From NCBI GenBank assembly GCA_024220525.1, contig JAMYWO010000018.1, forward strand, positions 221,562 through 241,631: a stretch of DNA of 20,070 bases. The letters run 5' to 3'. This document shows, one piece after another, positions 1-10,800 of the stretch. Position 1 is the stretch's first letter. Each line of letters opens with the position of its first letter. The DNA is from Cochliopodium minus. Taxonomy: Eukaryota > Discosea > Himatismenida > Cochliopodiidae. The position numbers and the translations under genes were made by a program. The notes under the pieces were generated by a model. It had not been told where the DNA came from. It worked only from the letters and a program-made list of their open reading frames with translations, and did no database searches.

Positions 1-85
1 TTTTTATTTATTTTTATTTATTTTTATTTATTTTTATTTATTTTTATTTATTTTTATTTATTTTTATTTATTTTATTTATTTTTA
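1..85. repeat. 10-bp tandem repeat, (TTTTTATTTA)n
   Basis: Seven exact copies of TTTTTATTTA fill positions 1-70, followed by degenerate units to about 85. It lies downstream of the last visible donor of the minus-strand beta-helix gene (GTAAAA read from 103 downward), so it is most likely intron sequence. The window begins inside it. Confidence 0.9.
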
Positions 86-103
86 ATTAATTGGTTTTTT
101 TAC

Positions 104-473
104 CCGGTAGTGGCATAACAGTGAGAAAAAGAACAAGCATCGACAAGGGTGTGAGAAGAAGCAAGAAAAATAGAACCACCAGAAACAGGACCCTGATTGT
201 AATTGAAATAAGAGTTTTGCACAGTTGACTTTGTACCTCTCAAATAAATGGCTCCTCCCTTCGTTGCTATGTTTTGCGTGAAATTACAGTAATTTATATT
301 TATGTTTTCTCCATCTGCATATATTGCTCCTCCTTTAAAAAAATGATTTAAATAATAAAAAAATAAAAATAAAAAATAAAAAAATCAAAAATCAAAAATC
401 AAAAATAAAAAATAAAAAATAAAAAATAAAAAATAAAAAATAAATAAAAAATAAAATAAATAAAACAATAAAT

Positions 474-507
<34 letters not shown>

Positions 508-1823
508 AAATAAAAAATAAATTAAAAAATAAAATAAATAAATAAATTAAATAATAATAAATAAAAAATCAATTAAAAAAAAAATAAATTTTTTTTGATA
601 CCCGCCAAACCTGAATTATCATAATAATTAAATAGACCATTTTCATGAAATTCACAATTAGTGACAGTTATATCAGCTAAGTCCAAAAATTTTACAATCA
701 CAAATAAAATTAAAATTAATTTAAAAAAAATTTTACATCCTATCAAATAAATTCCCCCTCCCTTGGATTCTGCAGACGATCCCTTTTAAAATGATAACAT
801 ATTTTATTAAATTTTTTAAAATTAATATTAAAAATTTTTATAAAAACAAAAAAATTTTTAAAAAAAAAAAGCTTACAACATTCTTTATGAAGAAAGAATT
901 CACCAAAGTGAAAATATTTCCCAAAAACAAATCAACGTACAAACAACCAAAACCTTGGATCTCGTTTCCCCTGAAATGAACATCCGAAATGATAATGTTT
1001 GTGGTTGTGACTACTGCAACAAATCCTTTGCTCCCTTTTTCTGTTTGAGTATTATTTTCAAAAAAGCAGTGTGTTAACTCGGAACCTTCAGATCCTTTAA
1101 AAAAAATAAAATTTTAAAATAATAAGAGATAATCTTTGAATAGACAATACCTGTCCAGAATGAAATCAAAGTCCCTGTTATGTTGTAACGGCAATTATTA
1201 TCAGTGAAATTGGTATTTATGATGTAAAAGGGTGATTCCAATTGTAAAGAAATGGTGTTATTTACAAATTGAGATTGATATATTATCGAAGTGAATTCCG
1301 TTCCATACGTTGTGATTAAGGAATCCTTGGCTTGACCAATATTGGAAGTGAACAGGGAATTGTAAATGAATGAATTTCCACTTACTTGACTTAAGATGGA
1401 TCCATTAAATCCTTCCAATTGAAGAGAATTGATCACATAATTACAAAATGATGTATTCAATAATGCAAAGGGAGCATCAATGTATCCAATTATTTTTACT
1501 TCCCAAAATGATCTTACATAATCGTGTCTAATTTCCCTTGTGGAGTTATTTATAAGAGAAAATGTATAATTATTTAGAAGGGGTGTGGTTGTATTGATCA
1601 AATATTCACCAGGAAGAAGATAGATGGTAAAATTATAAATGGGTTGATATTTGAGTAATTGATTTAGAGCAAACGAGATTGTTTTGAATATAGGGGTTTC
1701 AGAAGTGAGCTCCAATGTAAAATTTTTTGAAATATCCTCTCCATTATTCCCAATGAAACCATAGATAGGAATCTGACAATAAATAAGAGGAAATAACAAA
1801 ATTATAAAAGAAAATTTCATCAT
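104..1823 (-). CDS. Secreted Pmp-like right-handed beta-helix protein, 5' part (partial)
   Basis: Five exons join in one frame on the minus strand: 1823-1151, 1094-877, 782-737, 676-602 and 332-104, about 413 residues. Each intron starts GT (GTATTG, GTAAGC, GTAAAA, GTATCA) and ends AAG or TAG, and the phases agree. The start is the paired ATG at 1823/1820, directly after an A run. The protein opens with a signal peptide (MMKFSFIILLFPLIYCQ). A motif typical of beta-helix proteins follows (TPIFKTISFALN, then TIYLLPGEY). Later exons carry repeats of the GGAIY/FxxN type (GGGIYL, GGAIYADG, GGAIYLRG). Many N-X-S/T sites fit an extracellular, glycosylated protein. The last donor at 103 shows that the gene continues beyond the left edge. 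Family-level call; ligand and role unknown. The gene at the right end of the window is a relative. Confidence 0.8.
352..592. repeat. A-rich low-complexity tract inside an intron
   Basis: Irregular tandem AAAAATAA and AAAAAATC units fill the 333-601 intron of the minus-strand beta-helix gene. Read on the coding strand the tract is T-rich, like the other introns here. Nothing else is visible in it. Confidence 0.85.
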
Positions 1824-1845
1824 TTTTTTTTTTAAATATATCAAT

Positions 1846-1892
1846 GAAAAAATATGAAAAAATATGAAAAAATATGAAAAAATATGAAAAAA
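1846..1892. repeat. 10-bp tandem repeat in the leader of the beta-helix gene
   Basis: About five copies of AATATGAAAA lie 25-70 bp upstream of the predicted ATG at 1823, between that gene and the DBP10 stop codon. They sit in its 5' UTR or promoter. A longer hydrophobic reading frame starting at 1934 is only this repeat translated, so I placed the start at the ATG next to the signal peptide. Confidence 0.75.
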
Positions 1893-1971
1893 GAATTGAA
1901 TATAAAATTGAAACATGTTTTTTTTGTGGAACAATGAGCTTCAAAGATAAATAATTTTAATGGATACACAT

Positions 1972-4669
1972 TTATTTCTTTTTTTTAAAGAGCATCTTAG
2001 ATCTGGTTGATGCAGCACCCTTTCTGAATTTTTTGTGATTGTCTTCCTTTCCATTTCCAAAATTATTCTTTCTCTTTTTAGGATTATCATTATCTCTATT
2101 ATTTGCTCTGTCTCTCATTTCATTTCTCTTTGCCTTTTTCTTTCTTTCCTTCAGGATTTCGTGTTGAGGTTTGAGTTCACTCTTTGCAGATTCTTGAGAA
2201 TTTGCTTTGATAACAGAAGTTCTGTGTCTCCAAAAACGATGAGGATCAATGTTGAATCCTTCAGAACCCTCTGTTTGTTCCATCTGACCGACAACAGGCA
2301 TGGATTGTTTGGTTTTTCTTTGCCAATCACTAAAACTTTTATCTTTGTCTGATTTCTTGATGAGTTTACCACTCTCATTTTTAAGTTTTAAGTGGGTATT
2401 GGCTTCATTGACACCAACATATTTCTTCTTTTTTCTATCCCAAACTTTGTTGTATTTTCTCTTTTCCAAAATGTCTTTTGCTTCATCAGGAAGGAGATCC
2501 ATGATATATCCACGAGCTCCCTTTTCATCATGGGATTTGTTGTTGATAGAATAACCATCCTCAGTAGATTTATCAGTAGGTTGGGAAGGAATGAAAAAAT
2601 TTTCGTCTTTATAACTTTTTTCTTCGCTTACTTTCTTGGTTTTTGGCTTTCTTTTTTTGTGAAAAATCAATTTGGGTGTTTCTTTTTCTTCTTTCTTCTC
2701 TTCATTTCCCTCTTCACTCTCTGGGCTTTCAGTTCCATTATCGAGGTTATAAAGAGGATAGTTGGCGCTTTTGCCCAAATCTTTTCTTGTTTTGTGGGAA
2801 AATCTTTTGTGTTTCATCATGAGGGCGACAGAATCTTCTTCCTCTTTTTTGTATTCAAAGATGGTTTGGTTTGGTCTAAACTTTGAAATTTGGGAAACAA
2901 ACATGTACTGTTGTTTTAAACCCTCGTTGAATTGATTGTAAAACATGGGATGCACCTTGATTCCATTTTCAACAAGTTGCTTGGATTTTCTGGTACCCTT
3001 TTGAGATGGAGCAACACGTGTTCTTTTGTACAACATCATTGCATTCTCGGAAGATTTTTTCATATCTTGCAATTCTATGCCATATTTGAAATCAGAAACC
3101 AAAATTTCACTTTGATTATCGACAGATTCATCAGGAATGGTCCCAAAGTAAACAGTATCTATCTTTGAATTTTCGATTTCTTCATTCAACAGTTTTTTAT
3201 CAAGGAAAGTAAACAAATCTACCATGAAAGGAAGTTCTTCAGTAGTAGCAAAGTTGTAAGCATAACCCTCTCTGTTGTTTCTCGCAGCTCTACCAACACG
3301 ATGCACAAAAAGTTTGGAAGTGGCAGGAAAATCGAAATTGATGACATTATCCAACAAAGGAACATCAATACCTCTCGCAGCAACATCAGTGGTGACCAAA
3401 ATTTTTCTTGTGAGACTTTCATTGTTGTGTTGCATGATGTTTTTTTGGCTGACGTAACCCTCTCCTTCTTCTCCTTCTTCCCCTTGGAGACCATGATTAG
3501 AAAACTTTGCAACGTTGATTCTTCTTGCCATGGAATCCATTTTACTGTAGAGACAAGCAGAATCGATTCCATTCTTTGTCAATATTGCATGGACCAACTC
3601 TACGTGATGTTTTGTTGCAACAAAAATGATGGTCTTTTGATTTTCCAATTCTTTTGTGAAAATGATGTGCTTGAGAAGGAACAACAAGCAAGAGAGTTTA
3701 TAGGTGAGATCATTTCTCACATAAAAAAATTGAATTCTCAAAAGTTCAGGAATTTTGAGCTCGGTATCCAATCTGACGAGCACAGGATTGTGAAAACCAG
3801 CTTTACTGAATTCAAAAAGTTGCTTAGGCATGGTTGCAGAAAAAAGACAGGTCTGTCTTTCTTGGGAAACTCCTTTCAAAATTTCTTTGATTTGTTCAGA
3901 GAAACCCATTTCAAACAATCTATCTGCTTCATCGAATACCAGATAGGAGATAGTAGATAATGGATAATTGATTTGTACTACATGATGCAACAAACGACCC
4001 GGTGTAGCAACGATAATATCAGGGAAATTTGATAAATCATTGTACTGGGCATCCATACTGTCTCCTCCCAAAATCAAACAAAATCTCAAATCAGTATATG
4101 CTGCCAATTTTTTCAAAACTTTGAATGTTTGCATCGCCAAATCTCTTGTGGGAGATAAAATCAATGCTCTGGCACCCATTTTCTTTGAATGTGTTTTCAA
4201 TTTTTCTAATAATGGAATCAAAAACGCTGCAGTTTTACCACTACCCGTTCTTGCCTATTGTATCAATTTTTATTAAAATACAAAGGAGGAGAAATATTTC
4301 CATTTATTGGAATTAGAAGAATAAATTTAAATTAAAATATATTTCTTTTTAATCGGATCAATATACCATCGCAACCACATCTTGTCCAGATAAAAGTAAT
4401 GGAATTGTTTTTCTTTGAATGGGTGTTGGCAAATTAAATCCCAATTTCATAATTCCTTTAAATATTGGTGGTGATAAATCTTTTTTGGAATAATATTAGA
4501 ATTAAGGAAATTAATAAGAATTGTGGATAATTTTTTTGGAACCAAATGACTGAAAAGATCCTCCCTTTTTCTTATTCTTTTTATCTTTCACATTTATTGG
4601 CAGTTTCTTTTTTTCTTCAATCATGGAAGGAAACTCCATTCCTTCAAAATCATTGAATTCATTATTCAT
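1972..4669 (-). CDS. DBP10: ATP-dependent RNA helicase DBP10/DDX54
   Basis: DEAD-box helicase of the Dbp10/DDX54 family, which acts in the nucleolus in large ribosomal subunit assembly. Three exons (4669-4543, 4479-4367, 4254-1972) give about 840 residues, the usual family size. The N-terminus leads into GSFQSFG, then LSPPIF and the Q motif ([20 protein letters not shown]). Core motifs by residue: I ARTGSGKT (81-88), Ia PTRDLA (about 115, Asp in place of the usual Glu), TPGRL, II DEAD (about 188), III SAT (about 219), [27 protein letters not shown]. The C-terminal third is highly charged and carries the family landmarks [25 protein letters not shown] and [17 protein letters not shown]. The intron splitting motif I (after ..DVVAM) is phase 0. 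The stop lies 148 bp before the ATG of the next minus-strand gene. The ATG at 4669 is the first in frame before the family-specific start region. Confidence 0.95.
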
Positions 4670-4910
4670 CTTTCCAAAGCTTTTTTTTTTATTTTTAATT
4701 ATTGTTTATTGTTGTTTCTTGATTTTATATCAAATTTTGTTAAAGGATTTTGCATCAATGAATTCATTTGCTCATCAAATATTGGTTGTATTGTGATCTT
4801 ACTCTCAGCTGAAAATTTGAAAAATAATTATAAAAAATTAAAGGTGTTTTCTCGAAATATAATTTCTTTTTTCTAATTTCTTTTTCTATATCCTTAGATT
4901 TCAAAAACAT
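4670..4910. promoter_or_regulatory. Divergent spacer between DBP10 and the TLDc gene
   Basis: Only 241 bp separate the two oppositely directed ATGs, so both promoters must lie here or reach into the genes. No TATA-like element can be singled out in such AT-rich DNA. Part of the spacer reads as open minus-strand coding sequence (see the 4699-4808 entry). Confidence 0.5.
4699..4808 (-). other. Possible small terminal exon or small gene in the divergent spacer
   Basis: After a TTTTCAG acceptor-like site the minus strand stays open for 35 codons (ESKITIQPIFDEQMNSLMQN and onward) to a TAA at 4699, just 29 bp before the DBP10 ATG. Its composition looks protein-like rather than low-complexity. Further upstream on the same strand an ATG at 4910-4908 opens a second stretch (MFLKSKDIEKEIRKKK...) in a different frame. 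No GT donor links the two stretches cleanly. GTAAGA at 4802-4797 is a good donor that could instead send the upstream stretch into the DBP10 mRNA. It may be a uORF, an alternative 5' exon, a tiny gene or chance. I do not recognise the peptide. Confidence 0.25.
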
Positions 4911-6328
4911 ATGGAAAAAAAGGATGAAGAATTGAAAGTACTCAATGAAATAAATATTGAAACATTGGAAAGATGGAATAGATTAAAGAAATTCCTCATA
5001 AATGAAGATGAAATGGTATTATCATATCAAGTGCTCTCCAAATTGATCACCAAAAAGAATATAATAATGTTTGAATGTACAAGTAAATCAGTTCCAGTGA
5101 AATACGTTTTACCATATTTTTCAGAAGTGGAAAATCTCTTCAATGATCCTCTCCCACAAAAAGAATATTCAGATATGAAAAGAATAATAACAAAATATTC
5201 ACTTTTGGTGCCTGATGTGGTCATCCCCTTATTGATAAAGTGGAGAAATGCAATAGAAAATTTCAATGCTTATTTGATTTCGATTGAAGAAAGAATTGAA
5301 GAAGATACAAGCTTTATAAACAAAATTAGAAAATTATTTCAAATACCTGGTGATGAGACAGTAGTAATTTTGGAATTGAATCACGATTCATTCGAACCAA
5401 ATGGAATTGAATTCAATTTTCCATGTATATCTGATGATTTGGATAAAGTTGAGAAAATTAAAAACTTTTTATACTCCTTTTACAAGCCAATCGAATTCAG
5501 AAACGAAAATGGAAAATCACTATTCGTGGACAGTGAAATCCTTACATCAAAGGATAATAGAATAATCCTTGAGAATTGGATCTATAATTCTAATGCTCCA
5601 AAGAAATCCTCTTCATTGATTTACAGGGGTTCCAAAAATGGATTCTCAGCATCAAGCTTTCATGGAAATTGTAATAAAAAGAGTCATACCATTGTGATCA
5701 TCAAGGCCAATGGCTACATTTTTGGAGGTTACACTTACATGTGGACTTCAGCAGGTGGTTACAAATGTCTTCCTTCAACTTACATCTTTTCTCTCACCAA
5801 TCCTTCCAATAAACCAATTCAATTCAAGCTTGTAAAGCCACAGTATGCAATTGATGATTCTTCCAATTATGGTAAAGCTCAATTGAAAGTTCAAAAATTT
5901 TTTGTGAGAATTTAATTAATCTTTGCCATATAATTTGGATCAATTTTTATATCTCACATAAGATACTATATAATTGATCAATGAGATCCAAATAATCATA
6001 TTATCATTTGTATATGTTAATTAATATTGATCCAATTAACAATCATTTTTACTAACAAATTTTCATTTGAGAATCATCTCTTTTTTTTTTTTTGAAACTT
6101 ATTTAACAAACATTTAAATCAATTTTACTCTTCAAAGGACCAACTTTTGGAGGAGGAAATGACATTTATATCTCGGATAACTGTAATGCTAATTTGAATT
6201 CTTTTTCAAATCTTGGACACTCTTATTCTGGTTGCCCTCACAAGTTTGAGACCAACGAAGCAAAGTCTTTTCTTTGTGGGGCTGCAAAGTTTAAGGTGGA
6301 AGAAATAGAAGTGTGGCAATTATTGTAG
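4911..6328 (+). CDS. TLDc-domain protein
   Basis: Two exons, 4911-5871 and 6138-6328, encode 383 residues. The donor is TATG|GTAAAG and the acceptor TTCAAAG|GA. Joining gives the hallmark TLDc run NYGPTFGGGNDIYISDNCN. The TLDc domain covers about residues 207-383: LIYRGSKNGFSASSFHGNCN, then IVIIKANGYIFGGYT, the glycine-rich run above, and the terminal FKVEEIEVWQLL. The first 200 residues are charged and probably helical, and I recognise nothing in them. In other eukaryotes TLDc proteins are tied to oxidative-stress resistance and V-ATPase regulation; the role here is inference. Without splicing, the frame runs into the intron and stops at 5913-5915, removing the end of the domain. The start ATG sits in a CATATG palindrome. 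The gene converges on the LRR gene with about 81 bp between stops. Confidence 0.9.
5933..5993. repeat. Inverted repeat inside the TLDc gene intron
   Basis: ATTTGGATC at 5933-5941 is matched by GATCCAAAT at 5985-5993. A second nested pair, ATCTCA (5951-5956) and TGAGAT (5982-5987), offers an alternative stem. It lies in the 266-nt intron 5872-6137. It could fold as an RNA hairpin or be a small element remnant; chance is not excluded in AT-rich DNA. Confidence 0.4.
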
Positions 6329-6409
6329 TTTCAAAAAAAAAATATGATTTTCAAATTCTTTAAATCTTTTCATTGAAATAAATTATTTTATTAAAAATAC
6401 TGAAGTGAA

Positions 6410-7770
6410 TTAGTATGTTTCTTTTCTTTTTTTATTTCTGGCATAAAAAACTTTTCTGTCCACTTTTTTGATAATTTCGTATAATACAAATCTCGGCAGC
6501 AAGATCTTGGTTGTTTTGGAAAAGCGTTTGAAGGACAAAAGGAAAAATTTTATTGCAATTTTGAATGGTCTGTTGAATTCTTTGTGATTTTCAACAGTCC
6601 AAGCCACATTAGAACCCAACAAATAGTTAATTTCATTGGTGATTTGGGAAACTTCCTTTGAATTGCCAGATAAATTGATAGACAATAAAGTACCACTCTT
6701 TTTAGCAGCTTCCAAAATGAAATTACCACCTTTGTTTAAATGAAAATAAGTTTGTTTTAACAATTAATAATCAAAACAATCAAAATTGCCTTCAGCTTTT
6801 ATACAATTAGAACTTAAATTGATGTTTTGAAGGGATTTATTTTTTAAAAGAGATCCTGAAAAGATTTTTGCACCCTCATTATTAATTTTGTTGTCGTTAA
6901 AATTAACAGAAGTCAAGCTGGTGTTGTAGAATAGGGAGGTACAAAAAGAGGAGAATCCAAAATCGTCAATCAGATTTGATGAGAAATCGATTTCATTTAA
7001 AGAACAAGAAGGATCAACAAAAGCATTTGCAAAGTGATTCAGACCCTCATTACCTATTTCTGAATTCATCAAAACAAGCTTTTTCAAACTCGAATTGTAT
7101 CTTAAAACCTCCGCTAACTCTTGAGAGCCATCAGCCTTGATTTTGTTGTTATTCAAAATGATTGTGTGGATAGATGTGTTTATTTTTAATGATTCCACGA
7201 GATACTTTATTCCTTCCACTGTGATTTTGTTATTCCAAAGATTAAGAAATGTCAATGATTGATTTATTAGAAGAGATTCAGAGATCAATTTCATTCCAGG
7301 ATCTTTTATGTAATTTTTGCTGAGATTTATTAGTTTTATCGATTTGTTTTCCTTTAATCCTTCTGATATACCTTTGAGCCCTTCATCATTAATTCTATTG
7401 TTCCATAAATTCAATGATGTTAATGTTTTATTCTCCTTTAAAAGCTCTTCAAGCTTTTGGGTTTCCTCTCCAACATAATTGCAGCTTATATCCAAAATAT
7501 TTAAGACTGTATTTTGTTTTAAGCAAGTAAACAAATAATCCATTCCAAATTTCTCAATATTATTATTTCTCAGATTTAATTCTATTAGATTAGTATTAAT
7601 CTTCATGAGATTCCCTATTTCCATTGCTCCTTGATTCCCTAAAGAATTTAATGATAGATCTGCTATTTGATTCTATAATACGTTATTTATTTTAATAAAG
7701 GAGAAATAATTTAAAAAGAGCAAGCAACTTTATCTACATTGAAAAGTTTCATCCAATTCATTTGTTTCAT
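6410..7770 (-). CDS. Leucine-rich-repeat protein (RI/NLR-type repeats)
   Basis: Three exons, 7770-7738, 7672-6790 and 6729-6410, give about 411 residues. About eleven LRRs with the 28-residue ribonuclease-inhibitor spacing run to about residue 325, for example LTSLNLWNNRINDEGLKGIS and LTFLNLWNNKITVEGIKYL. After the repeats comes a basic, hydrophobic tail of about 80 residues (FLLSFKRF..., LPRFVLYEIIKKVD). The first intron is ordinary (AAT|GTAGAT ... TATAG|AAT, phase 0). The second appears to be GC-AG: GAAG|GCAATT at 6789 to ACAAAG at 6730. Removing these 60 nt gives IKAEGGNFILEAAKKSG and keeps the 28-residue spacing. Leaving them in stops the protein at ..NFDCFDY. There is no signal peptide, so a cytosolic scaffold or regulator is likely; partner unknown. 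It diverges from PRP16 with only 95 bp between ATGs. Confidence 0.85.
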
Positions 7771-7865
7771 TTCAAAAATTATTTGGAAAAGATAATTAGT
7801 AATTTTTCTTTCAAATTTTTTATTTATTTTTCTGCATTAATTGAGTGCAATATTAAATTAAAAAA
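7771..7865. promoter_or_regulatory. 95-bp bidirectional spacer, LRR gene and PRP16
   Basis: The whole space between two divergent start codons is 95 bp, so it must carry both leaders and core promoter parts. It is almost pure A/T. The one distinctive patch is TGCATTAATTGAGTGCA at about 7834-7850, flanked by TGCA on both sides. Its function is inferred from position only. Confidence 0.5.
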
Positions 7866-10800
7866 ATGAAGAAACAATTCAACCTTTCACATCTTGGAGA
7901 AAGTGAAGATGAAGAAGATCCAAAATTAGTCTCCATATTACCCAAAATCCTTATCAAAAAAGAAAATGAAGAAGAAAAAATTGATTTCAAAAAGCCTTCA
8001 ATCACAAATTCAAAAAAGAATCTTCGTAAGAAGCAAACTTCCAATAATGATAGAAATAAAAGAGATAATGTAAAAATAAAGGAAGAGAAAATTGAAGATA
8101 ACAAAAATATAAAAATTAAACAAGAAGATAATAGAGATCTAACTGGATCTAGTGAGAGGAATAGAGATGATAAAAGAAATGAAAGATCTAACGAAGATAG
8201 AAGAAAAGAGGAAAGGAATGATAAATACAGAGATGAAAGAAATGACAAATATTATGATAGAGACGATAAATATAAAGGAGATAGAAATGATAGATACAAA
8301 GATGAGGATAGAAGAAGGGATGATAGAGATAAAGAAAGATATAAAGATGATAGAAGAGACAGATATAAAGATGATAGAAATGATAAAGATAGAAATAGAG
8401 ATGATAGAAGAGACAGATATAAAGATGATAGAAATGATAGATACAGGGATGAAAGGAGAGGAAAAGATAATAAAGATAAAAAGGATAAAAAAGAAAAAGG
8501 AGATTATGATTACGATTATGATTTAAGTGACGATGATAATGATAATGAAAGTTATGAATCAAGGAAAAAGAAATACGAACAAAGAAGAAATCGTCAAAAT
8601 CAGCCCAAAAAAGAAAAAGTATCGGCCAATAAAGGTGATGAGGAAAAAGCAGACAAAAATTTTGAGTTGAACTATTATGAGGAGAATGTTGACGGTGAAT
8701 CTCAATTTTTGGGAGATACAGATAAATTCAACAAATTTGAACAAGAAATGGCAAGTAAACAAGTAAAAAGATTGAGTTTGAGACAGAATCAGATCAACAG
8801 AGATAACAAAGCTTGGGAAGATGTGAAATTGCTTGCGAGTGGGGTGGTAAAGTTAAAACATCATGAAACAGAATTTGAGGAAGAACAAGAAGATAGAGTG
8901 AGATTGATTGTGTTGAATTACAATCCTCCTTTCTTGGATAATAAAATCGCTTTCACCAATCAAAGAGAAGCTGTATCGGTTGTCAAGGATCCAACATCTG
9001 ATATGGCGGTAATCGCAAGAAAGGGTAGTGATCTCGTCAGGGAGGTCAGATTGAAAAGAGAAAGAGAAGATACCCAAAAAAAACCATGGGAATTAAAGGG
9101 AAGCAGATTGGGAAATTTGATGGGTGTCAAACCACAAAGCGAATCCGAAAAAGGATTGGACAACACTGAGGATGGGGAATTTGATTACAAAAACAATTCA
9201 AAGTTTGCAGATTACATTAAAGATAAGAATCAAGCAGCCAGTGTCTTCACCAAAACAAAAACGATAAAGGAACAAAGAAAATCCCTTCCAATCTTTGATT
9301 GCAGAGATCATTTGATGACTCTCATTAGAGAAAACAATATTGTTGTTATTGTTGGAGAGACAGGATCAGGAAAAAGTACACAAATAGCTCAATACCTTTA
9401 TGAATCTGGTTTTGGAAAGAGAGGAGTCATCGGATGTACACAGCCAAGAAGAGTTGCCGCAATGAGTGTTGCCAAGAGAGTCAGCGAAGAAGTCGGATGC
9501 GAACTCTCTGCAGAAGTAGGTTACGCTATCAGATTTGAGGATTGTACTTCCGATAAAACGATTATCAAGTTTATGACGGACGGTGTTCTCTTGAGAGAAA
9601 CACTTAACGATCCTTTTATCGAAAAGTATAGCTGCATTATTATGGACGAAGCTCACGAACGTTCTTTGAACACTGATGTTTTGTTTGGTGTTTTAAAGAA
9701 AGTTGTTTCGGGCAGAAAAGATTTCAAACTGATTGTCACAAGTGCTACCATGGATTCTGAAAAATTTTCGCAGTTCTTTGGTGGTGTCCCCATTTTTCAC
9801 ATTCCAGGAAGAACATTCAAAGTTGAGACCTTTTTCTCAAAGATTCCTTGCACGGATTACGTAGATGCAGCAGTTAAACAAATTTTGACAATCCATCTTG
9901 GGACAGGACCAGGTGATATCCTCGTTTTTATGACTGGTCAAGAAGATATTTTAACTACTTGCAGTGTTACCGAAGAAAGACTTTCGATGCTTGAGAATCC
10001 TCCTCCGTTAATCATGATCCCTATCTACTCTCAGCTCCCTTCAGAGCTGCAAGCAAAAATTTTTGACAAAGCACCAGAGGGAAGTAGAAAGTGTATTGTA
10101 GCAACAAATATTGCGGAAACCTCACTCACTGTGGATGGTATTTTCTTTGTGATAGACTGTGGGTTTTGCAAATTAAAAGTTTTCAATCCCAGAATTGGTA
10201 TGGACTCTTTGCAACTTACTCCCATTTCACAGGCGAATGCAAATCAAAGAGCTGGAAGAGCAGGTAGAACAGGTCCTGGTCAGTGTTTCCGACTTTATTC
10301 AGAGTATGCTTATGAGTATGAAATGCTTGTTTCAACCATTCCTGAAATTCAAAGAACAAACTTGGGAAATGTGGTTTTACTTTTGAAATCTCTCAAAATA
10401 GAAAATCTTTTGGAGTTTGATTTTATGGATCCTCCTCCTGTTGAGAATATTCAAAACTCTATGTACCAACTTTGGGTTTTGGGAGCTTTGGATGACAAGG
10501 GATTTTTAACCGAGTTGGGAAGTAGGATGGTTGAATTTCCTTTGGATCCACCCCTTTCAAAAATGTTGATTTTCTCGGAAGAATTGGGTTGTTCTGCTGA
10601 AATTGTGACCATTGTATCTATGCTTTCGGTTCCTACAGTGTTTTTTAGACCAAGAGAAAAGGAAGAACAAGCAGATAGGGCAAGAGAAAAGTTTTGTGTC
10701 CCAGAAAGTGATCATTTAACTCTATTGAATGTGTATCAGCAATGGAAACATAACAAACACTCTCCAGAATGGTGCAGAGATCATTACATAAATTACAAAG

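Noticed and set aside
355-595. CRISPR-like or direct-repeat array
   Set aside because: The units are 6-8 bp A/T homopolymer variants without spacers, and the genome is eukaryotic.
1744-1944. Upstream hydrophobic frame starting at 1934 or 1944 on the minus strand, extending the beta-helix protein
   Set aside because: It is a translation of the 10-bp AATATGAAAA repeat. The ATG pair at 1823/1820, directly before a good signal peptide and after an A run, is the better start.
2035-3960. Several plus-strand frames of 60-220 codons opposite DBP10
   Set aside because: They are antisense shadows of the helicase exon, with no recognisable motif, splice logic or start context.
5881-6060. Small transposon (MITE) in the TLDc intron
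   Set aside because: There is only a short 9-bp inverted pair, with no clear terminal repeats or target-site duplication.
8152-8562. Long frames on both strands over the PRP16 N-terminus (Met/Ile/Glu-rich and His/Tyr/Leu-rich)
   Set aside because: They are frame shadows of the repetitive Arg/Asp codons in PRP16.
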